58,774 nt of DNA from Bacillota bacterium (GTDB lineage: Bacteria > Bacillota > Clostridia > Christensenellales > SZUA-584): contig JAEZHF010000084.1 in the NCBI GenBank assembly GCA_023416745.1, positions 1 to 58,774 of the forward strand. The letters run 5' to 3'. Positions 41,901 through 49,792 of this stretch are shown piece after piece (the stretch's first letter is position 1; every line of letters begins with the position of its first letter). The translations under genes and the position numbers were made by a program. Below the pieces are notes generated by a model. It saw only the letters and a list, made by a program, of their open reading frames with translations. It ran no database searches and was not told the DNA's origin.

Positions 41901-42749
41901 TTAAGCTTCCCGCTGTTGTCTGATACCTAATTCACTTTGCACTGACGTTATGTTTTTCTCAATGAATTGTTTTGGGTTTACGATAACAAGCACTATCGCC
42001 GCAACGAGGCAAAGCAGAGCCTGGTAAAACATCGTTTGCATTCCGTCAGCATTAACGAGAAAACCTGAATAATTGAGCAGCTGATGTATGACAATGGGTA
42101 TCAGCAAATTCTTGTTCTTGTTGTAGAAATACGTCATGATGACCGATGTGGCAATAATGCCGACTAAAAACAACGCAGCATATTCGATCAGTTGGACACC
42201 CGTATATCCTGAAGTCACGATCCACAACGGGGTGTGCCAAAAGCCCCATACGATGCCGATGATAAGCGATGCAACCAAAGGAGAATGGGTCTTTTGCAAA
42301 TGGTTCAGCGCATATCCCCGCCAGCCGATCTCCTCGCCCAGCGGTCCTCTGATCAGCATATTGAAAAAGCCGAGTACCAGAACAGATGCGGACGTGTTAA
42401 TAGCCGACAGCAGCGGAATATTGTTACTGGCAGAAACCAGTACGACCATTCCTATAAATACAAGCACTTGTATACCGATCGCAAGTGCAAGCTGTCCTAA
42501 GGCCACTTTTGAAGCAAATTGCCTATTGACAAATTCACCCAGTGTCTGATCGGGTATAATTTTTTTGAACAGAATGAGGAGTGCGAAGGTTGGCGACCAT
42601 GCGCATATCACCTGTAAAGCATCAGGGATAATCGATGGCAAATTCAGAGCAAGCGTGGCGCCTGTGATTCCAAACAGCACTAGGAAAATTACGTATGTAA
42701 GAATAAAATACTTCAGCAAGGGTCTTTTTATCGTTGCTTCAGCCGCCAT
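41901..42749 (-). CDS. CPBP-family intramembrane metalloprotease (CAAX-like)
   Basis: A 282-residue polytopic protein of about eight helices. The CPBP catalytic motifs are present: EEIGWRG (Glu139, Glu140, Arg144), FWHTPLW (His172) and a later IHQLLN. Such proteases are often linked to bacteriocin immunity or to processing of membrane peptides. It starts after AAAGGAGAGC. It is more AT-rich than the genes around it and lies between the intact 3' end of the DUF4097 gene and a displaced second copy of that end, in the same orientation. The acquired position suggests horizontal transfer. Confidence 0.85.
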   Translation of the reverse strand: MAAEATIKRPLLKYFILTYVIFLVLFGITGATLALNLPSIIPDALQVICAWSPTFALLILFKKIIPDQTLGEFVNRQFASKVALGQLALAIGIQVLVFIGMVVLVSASNNIPLLSAINTSASVLVLGFFNMLIRGPLGEEIGWRGYALNHLQKTHSPLVASLIIGIVWGFWHTPLWIVTSGYTGVQLIEYAALFLVGIIATSVIMTYFYNKNKNLLIPIVIHQLLNYSGFLVNADGMQTMFYQALLCLVAAIVLVIVNPKQFIEKNITSVQSELGIRQQREA

Positions 42750-42801
42750 TTGTAGCTCTCCTTTAATAAGATGTCGAGGATTATTTAAGTATAATTGCTA
42801 T

Positions 42802-42840
42802 AACTTGAGGGGTGCGCGCCATCTGCTGACCCCTCAAGTT
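42802..42840. repeat. Perfect 12-bp inverted repeat hairpin
   Basis: AACTTGAGGGGT (42802-42813) and ACCCCTCAAGTT (42829-42840) pair around a 15-base loop. It lies 10 bases past the DUF4097 stop codon. On the minus strand no T-run follows, so it could stabilise the mRNA end or mark an insertion boundary. Confidence 0.6.
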
Positions 42841-42849
42841 TTGTTTGGT

Positions 42850-43839
42850 TTAGTTTCTCGTGTTCAGGCTGATGCCGCCAGACACCGTAGAGAGCTCAAC
42901 AATGGGGCCGCCGCCGTTCACCTTGCCTGTGATGTCCTCGCCCACAATGTTCTTGGACAGCTTGCCGCTCACCGTGATGTCGAACTGGGAGGTAAAGCCG
43001 CCCGAAGTCGTGTTCGCATCCAGGTCAAATGCCGCATCGGGGCTCAGCGTCACATTGATGCTGCCGCTGATGTTGCGGATACGGATGGGCTGAATGCCCG
43101 CCTGAGGCTGCGTCACTGAGGCGCTGCCCGACGTATTGTTGATTTCCACCGAACCCGCCGCATTGGATACGCGCACCGCGCCCGACACGCTGCCCGCTTT
43201 CACGGAACCGCTCACGCCGTCCACCGTGACGCTGCCCGAGGTGGTGTTCACCTTCACGGTGTCAAACTCCAGGCTGCCCGCCTGCACGCCGCCCGACACC
43301 ACATTGACATTAAGCATGCTGCCCGCGCAGTCCGTGATGTCCACAGAACCGCTTGCACTGTTGACGGTCAGGCTGCCAAATTCTATGCCGCCGATCTCGG
43401 CTGAAGCCGACGCACCGGATACGGCGGTATCCAGCCCCATATCCTCGGGCAGATACACTGTCAGTATCATGTCGCCGTTGATGTAGTGCGGATAAACCGA
43501 ATCGATGTCTGACTTCACCGTCAGCATGCCGCCCTCGTTTTCCACCTTCAGGAACTCCTCCTGATCCGTGTTGGTTCTGATGTGCCCCGTCAGCGTGGCA
43601 CGCGGCTCACCCGTTTTCACATAGATGCGGCCGGACACGTTCTCGATGTTGAGACGGTTCACGCCATCCAGGTCAAAGTCCGCACTCTCGTCCAGATCGA
43701 TGGTGACGCTGCCGAGTACGCCCTTCCAGTTCAGCGGGCCGCTGCCGTTATACATAACGCCGAATGTCACCGCCGCGCCGATAATGCAGACCACCATGAT
43801 CGCCGCGACGATCAAGACCAATTTGGTCGTTTTACTCAT
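42850..43839 (-). CDS. DUF4097-family beta-strand-repeat protein, membrane anchored
   Basis: A 329-residue protein with one N-terminal transmembrane helix (residues 5-27) and an exported part of repeated beta-strands rich in Ser, Gly, Val and Thr (SGS, TTSGS, VSGA repeats), the pattern of DUF4097 proteins. In Bacillus the relatives LiaG/YvlB belong to cell-envelope stress operons. Its start overlaps DUF1700 by eight bases. A second copy of its last 34 codons lies beyond the CPBP protease gene. Confidence 0.85.
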   Translation of the reverse strand: MSKTTKLVLIVAAIMVVCIIGAAVTFGVMYNGSGPLNWKGVLGSVTIDLDESADFDLDGVNRLNIENVSGRIYVKTGEPRATLTGHIRTNTDQEEFLKVENEGGMLTVKSDIDSVYPHYINGDMILTVYLPEDMGLDTAVSGASASAEIGGIEFGSLTVNSASGSVDITDCAGSMLNVNVVSGGVQAGSLEFDTVKVNTTSGSVTVDGVSGSVKAGSVSGAVRVSNAAGSVEINNTSGSASVTQPQAGIQPIRIRNISGSINVTLSPDAAFDLDANTTSGGFTSQFDITVSGKLSKNIVGEDITGKVNGGGPIVELSTVSGGISLNTRN

Positions 43840-44401
43840 TGTTTTCCCTCCTGAGTCGTACTGAAATTCTATTTAAAAATGCCATATTGGCTTTTTTGAA
43901 CAACCTCGCCAGCTGCATATTGCCGATGAACGCCAGTATGCCCAGGCAGATCACCGCGATACCGGCCAGCACTGTGACAAACACGCCCGCCGGTCCGATC
44001 ATCATCGAAACCGGTATGCCCGCCACCATCACACCGATACCGGCCAGCCCGATGGACACCGCGGCCACATAGAACGCCGATATGATGATATAGCCCACGA
44101 CCACCACGCACAGCACATACAAGAAGTTGATGGTTCCCAGTGCCGCTGACGACGCAAACGCCCGCGCCATGGATTTGGGCGATGCCTTCACATTGGCCTT
44201 GGCGATGCAGCTCTGCGCCCAGTATTCCTTCCCCAGCTTTCTGGGGTCCCCCAGGTGCGCCACGATTGCCTCGGCGCTTTCGCCGTCACGCGCGGCACAG
44301 TCAAAGTATTCCGCGATGTCGGCCATTATCTCTTCCCGCTCGGAGCTTTTAAGCTTGCCCAACTCTGCGGAAAGCTGTTTCAAATATTGCTCCTTATTCA
44401 C
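43832..44401 (-). CDS. DUF1700 (HAAS) family membrane protein
   Basis: A 189-residue protein. Residues 1-75 match the HAAS helical domain (EQYLKQLSAELGKLKSSERE, then YFDCA.DGES), which commonly partners PadR regulators. Residues about 85-170 contain three to four transmembrane segments rich in Gly, Ala and Val. The padR-DUF1700-DUF4097 order is a standard signalling module, with overlapping coding ends on both sides here. Confidence 0.88.
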   Translation of the reverse strand: MNKEQYLKQLSAELGKLKSSEREEIMADIAEYFDCAARDGESAEAIVAHLGDPRKLGKEYWAQSCIAKANVKASPKSMARAFASSAALGTINFLYVLCVVVVGYIIISAFYVAAVSIGLAGIGVMVAGIPVSMMIGPAGVFVTVLAGIAVICLGILAFIGNMQLARLFKKANMAFLNRISVRLRRENNE

Positions 44402-44711
44402 TGTGCCCTCCTACGATCATCTCGACGCCGTCCACGAACGTGCGCCAGTCGTTCAAATACTCTTCCCGCTTCTCCTCGCCTTTGGCCGTCAGCTGATAGT
44501 ACTTCCTTGGCGGGCCCTCGCTGGACTCCTTCAGATACGTGGTCATGTATCCTTCGTTCTGCAGCCGCCGCAGCAGCGGATATATCGTGCCTTCCGATAT
44601 CTCAATGCTCTTGGATATCTTCGCGACCAGCTCATAACCGTACCGGTCTCCTGTTCTGACGAGTTCCAGCACGCAGAGCTCGAGAACGCCTTTCTTTAAT
44701 TGTGTATTCAC
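44394..44711 (-). CDS. PadR-family transcriptional regulator
   Basis: A 105-residue winged-helix regulator. The helix-turn-helix and wing read RTGDRYGYELVAKISKSI then ISEGTIYPLLRRLQNEGY and GPPRKYYQLTAKG, all strongly typical of PadR. The start is GTG at 44711 after GGGAGGGG. It heads an operon with DUF1700 and DUF4097 genes and likely controls its own operon through the tandem promoters at 44736-44831. Confidence 0.94.
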   Translation of the reverse strand: MNTQLKKGVLELCVLELVRTGDRYGYELVAKISKSIEISEGTIYPLLRRLQNEGYMTTYLKESSEGPPRKYYQLTAKGEEKREEYLNDWRTFVDGVEMIVGGHSE

Positions 44712-44735
44712 GCCGCCCCTCCCTTCAACAGGTGT

Positions 44736-44764
44736 ATTATACCACTTGGTATCTTTCTTTACAA
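44736..44764 (-). promoter_or_regulatory. Proximal padR promoter with operator-like dyad in the spacer
   Basis: On the minus strand TTGTAA (44759-44764) and TATAAT (44736-44741) are 17 bases apart. The dyad ATACCA-AG-TGGTAT overlaps the spacer and -10 box, a plausible PadR autoregulatory site. Confidence 0.7.
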
Positions 44765-44802
44765 GGTACTGTCTGAAAAAAATAGTCCCTCGAACAATAT
44801 GC

Positions 44803-44831
44803 AGTATATCACACGGTACTGTTTAATGCAA
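44803..44831 (-). promoter_or_regulatory. Distal padR promoter with a related spacer motif
   Basis: On the minus strand TTGCAT (44826-44831) and TATACT (44803-44808) are 17 bases apart. The spacer contains ACAGTACCGTGT, similar to ACAGTACCTTGT just upstream of the proximal promoter, suggesting a repeated operator. Confidence 0.5.
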
Positions 44832-44862
44832 GATACTTTTTAAAAAAATATAGACAAATTTT

Positions 44863-44895
44863 CAGGGCCGCCCTTCGGGATGAAAAGCGGCCCTG
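44863..44895 (-). terminator. Terminator of hflKC
   Basis: On the minus strand CAGGGCCGC pairs with GCGGCCCTG (44863-44871 with 44887-44895), 11 bases past the hflC stop. The following AAAATTTGTCTATATTTTTTT is T-rich but interrupted. Confidence 0.7.
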
Positions 44896-44905
44896 TTTCT
44901 CTGTG

Positions 44906-45787
44906 TTATGAACCGATGAGCAGCTTCGCCAGTACCGAATCGCGCCCCAGTATCACAGTCTTGTTGGACCCTTCCAGCGACGCTTTGAGTGCATCGAGCG
45001 CCAGCATATATTCATAGAAGTCGCGCTTGTCGTCCGAGTTGTACGCCTCGGCCAGCATGCGCATATACTCCTGCTCGCCCTCCGCCTCAATCTTCGCCGC
45101 CTGCGCGTTCGCATTGGACACGATGATGTTCACCTGCTTGTCCACGTCGTTGCGGATGATGGACGCTTCGTATTCGCCGTCCGCCGCATACTTCTCGGAT
45201 ATCTGGTTGCGCTCGGAGATCATGCGCGAGTACACCGCCTGCTCGTTGGCTTCGGGCAGGTCGAACCGCTTGATCTTCACGTCCACCACCTCAATGCCGT
45301 AGTTCTTTGCGATAACGTCCACATTGGACGTTATGCCCGCGTAAATGTCGTTGCGCTCCGAGGCGTCTTCTTCGTTGATGATATCCTTCTGCGCCAGCGT
45401 GCCCATGATGTTTTTGAGCGCGTTGTACGTCATTGCGTCCAGCCGTTCCTCGGCCACACTCACGCTGCCAAGCGTCTGGAAGAACTTCAGCGGCTCGGAG
45501 ATGCGCCACAGTATGTAGCTGTCCACCGTCATGTTCTGCTTGTCCGCCGTCAGCACCTCCGAGGGCGGTATGTCGTAGAACATGATCGCCTTGGGGAAAA
45601 CTCTCACGCTGTCCACAAACGGTGTCTTGAAATATATCCCGGGAACCTCGTTGGTGGCGATGATCTTGGAGAACCGCACGACGCAGGCATATTCGTTTTC
45701 CGGCACGACATAATAGCTGGTCAGGGCTATGATCAGTACCACGATAACCAGTATGAACACGAGTGCTTTAATGATTTTCTTTTTCAT
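44906..45787 (-). CDS. hflC: HflC, SPFH-domain membrane protein
   Basis: A 293-residue protein with one N-terminal transmembrane helix (residues 7-26) and an exported SPFH/band-7 domain (ENEYACVVRFSKIIATNEVPGIYFKTPFV), then a long coiled coil (NANAQAAKIEAEGEQEYMR). HflC with HflK forms the large cage that regulates FtsH-type AAA+ proteases. It lies one base after hflK. Length and domain order are normal for the family. Confidence 0.93.
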   Translation of the reverse strand: MKKKIIKALVFILVIVVLIIALTSYYVVPENEYACVVRFSKIIATNEVPGIYFKTPFVDSVRVFPKAIMFYDIPPSEVLTADKQNMTVDSYILWRISEPLKFFQTLGSVSVAEERLDAMTYNALKNIMGTLAQKDIINEEDASERNDIYAGITSNVDVIAKNYGIEVVDVKIKRFDLPEANEQAVYSRMISERNQISEKYAADGEYEASIIRNDVDKQVNIIVSNANAQAAKIEAEGEQEYMRMLAEAYNSDDKRDFYEYMLALDALKASLEGSNKTVILGRDSVLAKLLIGS

Positions 45788-45788
45788 G

Positions 45789-46781
45789 TTACTGCTCCCC
45801 TCCCTGCTGCTGTGTGCCCGTCTGATCGCTCAGGAAGCTTTCCAGCGGCAGCATCATCTCCACGCCGTTTTCGGAGGTGTTGATGAATATCTTCACACCG
45901 GGCAGCATATCCGTGATGATCTCGTAGTACATGCGGGAGCGCGTGATCTCCGGGTTGTTCACGTACTCGCTGTACATCGCCTCGAACATGGCGATGCGTT
46001 CCGTCGCGTCGTTAATGCGGCTCTGCTTCAGAAACTCGGCGTTTTGCAGCTCTTTATCGGCCTGTGCCTGCGCCTTGGGTATCTCGGCGTTCTGGTAAGC
46101 CTTGGCTTCGTTGACCACCGTTTCCGCGCCCTGCTTGGCTGTTTCCACCTGTTTGAACGCGGCGGTCACCTCTTCAGTGGGCGGGTCGCTGTCCTGTATC
46201 TTCACATCCGTCAGCATCAGACCGATATCGTACTCGCTCAGCACATTCATGATCAGTTCCTTCACCTGCTGCTGGATGAGCTCCTTGCCATTGGTCAGCA
46301 CCGCGTCCACATTGGTGGACCCTACCACGTTCCTCACCTGGCTTTGGATCAGGTTCTTCAGAATCATCTCCGGCTGATAGGCGGAGTACAGGTATTTGAC
46401 CGGGTCGGACACCTTGTATTCCACGAAGAATTCCACGTTAACGATGTTGTAGTCGCCCGTGATCATCTTGCTCTCCGTCTCCACCAGCGAATAGCCCGTT
46501 TCGGTCTGCGCTTCGGTTCGGTATCCCAGCTCTATCTTCTGATAGACGTTCACGTCCACCTTGTGCGCCTCCTGAATACCAAAGGGCAGCTTGAAGTGGA
46601 TGCCTGCGTCGGTGATGTGCGTCACCTTGCCGAACGTGGTCACCACGGCCTGCTGCTTGTCGTCCACCGTATACCAGCTCGTTGCCGCAAGCACGATCAG
46701 CACCACGACAACGATTCCGATGATAATAAACCTTTTAATCCTGCTCCAATCGGGTTTTGTACCCTTGGGGTTCAATTCCAT
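45789..46781 (-). CDS. hflK: HflK, SPFH-domain membrane protein
   Basis: A 330-residue partner of HflC, with a short cytosolic Lys-rich N-terminus, a transmembrane helix (about 20-40), the SPFH domain (QQAVVTTFGKVTHITDAGIHFKLPFG) and an Ala/Gln-rich coiled coil ending in a Gln-rich tail. The ATG at 46781 is chosen because AAAGAGG precedes it at six bases; ATG at 46787 is an alternative six bases upstream. Confidence 0.92.
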   Translation of the reverse strand: MELNPKGTKPDWSRIKRFIIIGIVVVVLIVLAATSWYTVDDKQQAVVTTFGKVTHITDAGIHFKLPFGIQEAHKVDVNVYQKIELGYRTEAQTETGYSLVETESKMITGDYNIVNVEFFVEYKVSDPVKYLYSAYQPEMILKNLIQSQVRNVVGSTNVDAVLTNGKELIQQQVKELIMNVLSEYDIGLMLTDVKIQDSDPPTEEVTAAFKQVETAKQGAETVVNEAKAYQNAEIPKAQAQADKELQNAEFLKQSRINDATERIAMFEAMYSEYVNNPEITRSRMYYEIITDMLPGVKIFINTSENGVEMMLPLESFLSDQTGTQQQGGEQ

Positions 46782-46926
46782 CACCATCCTCTTTTGTTAT
46801 TACTGTATATGTTAACATAAATACACGAAACATGAAAGATATTCGAAATTCTTCCCGATTTGACGGGCTGTGTGAAGACCACCAAAAAGCGTGCCTGCCG
46901 TCTGCAAACACGCTGCTGCCGATTTT

Positions 46927-47301
46927 CTACTTCTTTACACCGCAGTGCGGGCAGTACTCAAAACTGGGATCAAACGCCTCCCCGCAGTTTTTGCACACCG
47001 AGTAAAACTCACCTGCGCCGCCGAAGCCGCTTCTCACCTTCCTCAGACGCGAAAATATAAGCTCTGCGCCCTGTTCCAGCTGCCTGCCGTATTCCGCGTC
47101 CGCCTCATACACCGCGCCGCTGCCGTACACGCGCACGAAATATTGCTTATTCCAGCGGAACGTGGGGATGAAGAATATGTGAAAGTACGTATAATGCAGT
47201 ATCAATACCGCACGGGAATAGCTCCCGCAGTCCGCACACACGATATTCGCAAACTCGCGCAGTTCCTTTTCCTTTTCCTCAATGCCAAATATGAAAAACA
47301 T
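46927..47301 (-). CDS. Zinc-ribbon-containing small protein
   Basis: A 124-residue protein with an N-terminal CADCG pair, a hydrophobic central part (ILHYTYFHIFFIPTFRW) and a C-terminal zinc ribbon CKNCG..CPHCG, the latter being the classic double-zinc-ribbon spacing. The ATG at 47301 (MFFIFGIEEKEKEL) follows GAGAGG. Such small proteins are common and uncharacterised in Firmicutes. Confidence 0.72.
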   Translation of the reverse strand: MFFIFGIEEKEKELREFANIVCADCGSYSRAVLILHYTYFHIFFIPTFRWNKQYFVRVYGSGAVYEADAEYGRQLEQGAELIFSRLRKVRSGFGGAGEFYSVCKNCGEAFDPSFEYCPHCGVKK

Positions 47302-47523
47302 CCGCCCACACCTCTCTTGCACTCCATTATAAGCGGATTCACCGCAGCGTCAATCGGTTTTGGGTATCTGTGCGTACAGCTTGCCATCGTCGAAACCGCT
47401 GCCGCCGTTTCCAAAAAAGTATCGTCTTCATACCAGTACGAGTGTCTCAGGTCTGATTATTAATATTGGTATTAATTCAAAAGGAGTGTTTCTTAATCCT
47501 GCAAGACGCTTTTTTATTAGTAA
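47302..47523. other. Intergenic stretch of 222 bases
   Basis: AT-rich with a TTAATATTGGTATTAA segment and, near 47484-47518, an imperfect hairpin followed on the plus strand by a T-run, which is a weak terminator candidate for no visible gene. I see no coding region. Confidence 0.35.
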
Positions 47524-48399
47524 TCAGATATAATACTGCCCGATAAACTGGACAGTAGCCTTGCCCTCACCCCGAGCGGACAGTGTCAGGCGGTAATACC
47601 TGCCATAGAACTTCGCCACGATCGCCTGAGTCTCCTCTGGTTTAATGCTTTTTTGTGTGTCGTACGCTAAGCGGGATGCATCAAACCCGGTCTGCACCGT
47701 GGCCAGCATGACGTCCTCTCCATTGTTGGTGACAAAGAACGTCCCTTCCCGGATGCGGTCCACACGCTGCACAACGGATGAATCCTCACGCTCGAATTCG
47801 ATATCCCAGACTCGGCTCTCCACGCGCAAGCCGGCGCTGCCCGCACAGCACCCGCAGGACACTGGGGCGCACATGTCAGCCACTCCGGCACAGGGGCAGC
47901 CCGATAGCACGTCGCCGCCTTCCTGCGCACTGTGCCGGTCCAGCAGCAACCGGGGGCATGCAGCCGGTTCAGCCGAGAACATTATCAGCGAGGGTGCTGC
48001 CACGCTCAGCGCGAAACCGAACGGCGCGTCACCAAGCTCACGCCTGACAACGGCAATCAGCGGCAGTATATCCGCAGTCCTCCAGCCACAGAAATTACGC
48101 CCCACCTCAAAAGACGCGGTCTCCTTCACCGGCAGCGGCGCGCCGCACGGCAGCACGGGTCGAATACACACCGTTTCCCGGCGGCCGCAAAGCCGAGCGC
48201 CCTGCACGAACACCCTTAGCACAGCGCAGCACGGTTCATTACAGCCATACTCGCTTGGGTCAAAGAAAGCGTAAGCGATGCGAGTCTGACATCCGATAAC
48301 GCCCGACTGCAGCACACAAGGCAGCAGCCTTTTCTCAAAGCCATATTTTATTAATGTATAGCATTTCTCGCAGCCGCAGGTCTCAAAAGTATTCAGCAT
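47524..48399 (-). CDS. Cys-rich protein of unknown function with DUF6385-like C-terminus
   Basis: A 291-residue protein with 19 or more Cys residues, many in pairs (CGCEKC, CCAVL, CGCCAG), no signal peptide and no transmembrane helix. The last ~90 residues (GTFFVTNNGEDVMLATVQTG to the end, with VAKFYGRYYRLTL) resemble the beta-rich DUF6385 domain found in sporulating Firmicutes. I do not recognise the N-terminal part. The ATG at 48399 follows GAGGGG; an earlier in-frame ATG lies at 48432. Two coat-type genes follow on the same strand at higher coordinates, so a spore-surface role is conceivable but unproven. Confidence 0.65.
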   Translation of the reverse strand: MLNTFETCGCEKCYTLIKYGFEKRLLPCVLQSGVIGCQTRIAYAFFDPSEYGCNEPCCAVLRVFVQGARLCGRRETVCIRPVLPCGAPLPVKETASFEVGRNFCGWRTADILPLIAVVRRELGDAPFGFALSVAAPSLIMFSAEPAACPRLLLDRHSAQEGGDVLSGCPCAGVADMCAPVSCGCCAGSAGLRVESRVWDIEFEREDSSVVQRVDRIREGTFFVTNNGEDVMLATVQTGFDASRLAYDTQKSIKPEETQAIVAKFYGRYYRLTLSARGEGKATVQFIGQYYI

Positions 48400-48515
48400 T
48401 CGTCGGTATCCCCTCAATAGATGATATGACAAAGCTGCCAGTATTGTTAAATTAGTAATGCACAGAGTATGTGAATATAATAATGAACCAAACGGTTAAA
48501 ACGATAAAACGGTCA

Positions 48516-48794
48516 TCACAATTCCGTCTGCATGATTTTGTATGTATTTTTCACCTGCTGCACACGCTGGCTTACCGCGTCCTGGGTCTGGTAATACCCC
48601 TTTTCGCGCATCTGGTCGAACAGCTCATACTGGTCCTGACTGGTCTGATTGAACTGGCTGCTGAGTACCTTGCGCAGGTTTTTGCACGACGCCTCCTGTA
48701 TGCCTGTGGCATACAGCGACATCATCTGCTTTTCCTGGTTGAGCAGGTCGGCAAGGAGTTCTTTCTCCGTCATGTTGGGATGCTGGTGCGACAT
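48516..48794 (-). CDS. CotF-family spore coat protein
   Basis: A 92-residue helical protein with the CotF-type pattern: MSHQHPNMTEKELLADLLNQ, then EKQMMSLYATGIQEASC and a C-terminal YYQTQDAVSQRVQQ segment. CotF relatives are spore coat components in Bacillus and Clostridia. The ATG follows GGAGG. The paired small gene upstream encodes a related short helical protein. Confidence 0.85.
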   Translation of the reverse strand: MSHQHPNMTEKELLADLLNQEKQMMSLYATGIQEASCKNLRKVLSSQFNQTSQDQYELFDQMREKGYYQTQDAVSQRVQQVKNTYKIMQTEL

Positions 48795-48804
48795 ATTTTC
48801 CTCC

Positions 48805-49017
48805 CTATTTGTGTGAGTCCAGATAGCCCATCAGGTTTGCGAAATTCTCCCTGTGGTGCTTGGCCAGCTGCTGAGCGCAGCTCTTCAGAGCAGGGTCAGC
48901 GAAGTACTCTGCGTACAGCTCGCTCTTTTTAGCAGCCAGCGCTTCATGGTTCAGATGATCCTCAATAATCATCAGGTTTTTAGCTTCTATCTCCGAGGAT
49001 GTGCTCCCAAATATCAT
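48805..49017 (-). CDS. Short helical protein paired with the CotF-like gene
   Basis: A 70-residue, highly helical protein (NLMIIEDHLNHEALAAKKSE, then HHRENFANLMGYLDSHK) that looks like a short relative of CotF-type proteins. The ATG follows AGGAGG. It is 10 bases upstream of the CotF-like gene, so they are co-transcribed. Function is presumed in the spore coat by association. Confidence 0.72.
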   Translation of the reverse strand: MIFGSTSSEIEAKNLMIIEDHLNHEALAAKKSELYAEYFADPALKSCAQQLAKHHRENFANLMGYLDSHK

Positions 49018-49110
49018 ACTTTGCCTCCTACGCTACCGATTGTGGTCAATCATTTATATTTTGTACCCAAATACACAAAATATGCACTTTATGTTTTCGC
49101 TGTTATGCTT

Positions 49111-49123
49111 TATAATCGAAATT
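49111..49123 (+). promoter_or_regulatory. -10 box close to the recX start (possible leaderless mRNA)
   Basis: A perfect TATAAT at 49111-49116 ends only seven bases before the ATG at 49124, so a transcript would start at or next to the start codon. The -35 region (around 49088) is weak. If GTG at 49178 is the real start, the leader would instead be about 55 bases. Confidence 0.4.
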
Positions 49124-49792
49124 ATGGAAGAAAATCAAACACCTACCCCACCGACGCATACGTCGTCGGGGGCGCCGGTGATCACAGCCATCGAGCCTCA
49201 GAAAAAGAAGAAGGACCGCTACAATATATATGCCGATGGCGAATACGTCGCGTCGCTGGGAGCCGAAGCGGTTGTCAGGATGAGCATGAAAACGGGATCG
49301 GTGGTCAGCCAGCGTGATCTGGACGCAGCGGTGCTGGAAGACAATATACAGTACGCGTTCGACTGCGCCGCCTCTCTGCTGTCGCACAGCATGCGCACGC
49401 GGGGCGAGCTGATGCAGCGGCTGCGCGACAAGGGCATCGCCGACGCAGCCATTGAGCCTGCGATGGACAAGCTGGCAGCCTATGGCTATGTGGACGATGC
49501 GGCCTACGCCAGAGAGTTTGTGCAAAGCGCCGTATCCGCGGGTCGCTGGGGGCGCATCGCCGTAACTCACCGGCTGCAGGAAAAGCGTCTGGACCGCACA
49601 TTGATCGACAGTGCGATGACGGCTTACACCGATGAGGACGAGCGGCGCAACGCGCGGCGGCAGTTGGATGCGCTGATGAACAGAAACACCGGCGACGTGC
49701 GCAAACTGCGCCAGAAGGTCTTCGCGACATTGACACGACACGGATTTTCATACGACACCATCAACGCGCTATTCTCGGAGGCGGACGAGTGA
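49124..49792 (+). CDS. recX: RecA regulatory protein RecX
   Basis: A 222-residue regulator that modulates RecA filaments. The helical three-repeat RecX fold is seen from DRYNIYADGEYVASLGAEA through LSHSMRTRGELMQRLRDKGI and AYGYVDDAAYAREFV. Two starts are possible: ATG at 49124, with no ribosome-binding site and a TATAAT immediately upstream, and GTG at 49178, with GGGGG five bases before it, which gives a typical RecX N-terminus. It overlaps birA by four bases. Confidence 0.9.
   Translation: MEENQTPTPPTHTSSGAPVITAIEPQKKKKDRYNIYADGEYVASLGAEAVVRMSMKTGSVVSQRDLDAAVLEDNIQYAFDCAASLLSHSMRTRGELMQRLRDKGIADAAIEPAMDKLAAYGYVDDAAYAREFVQSAVSAGRWGRIAVTHRLQEKRLDRTLIDSAMTAYTDEDERRNARRQLDALMNRNTGDVRKLRQKVFATLTRHGFSYDTINALFSEADE

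Noticed and set aside
42802..42840. Terminator for the DUF4097 gene
   Set aside because: The 12-bp stem is strong, but no T-run follows it on the minus strand, so it is listed as an inverted repeat instead.
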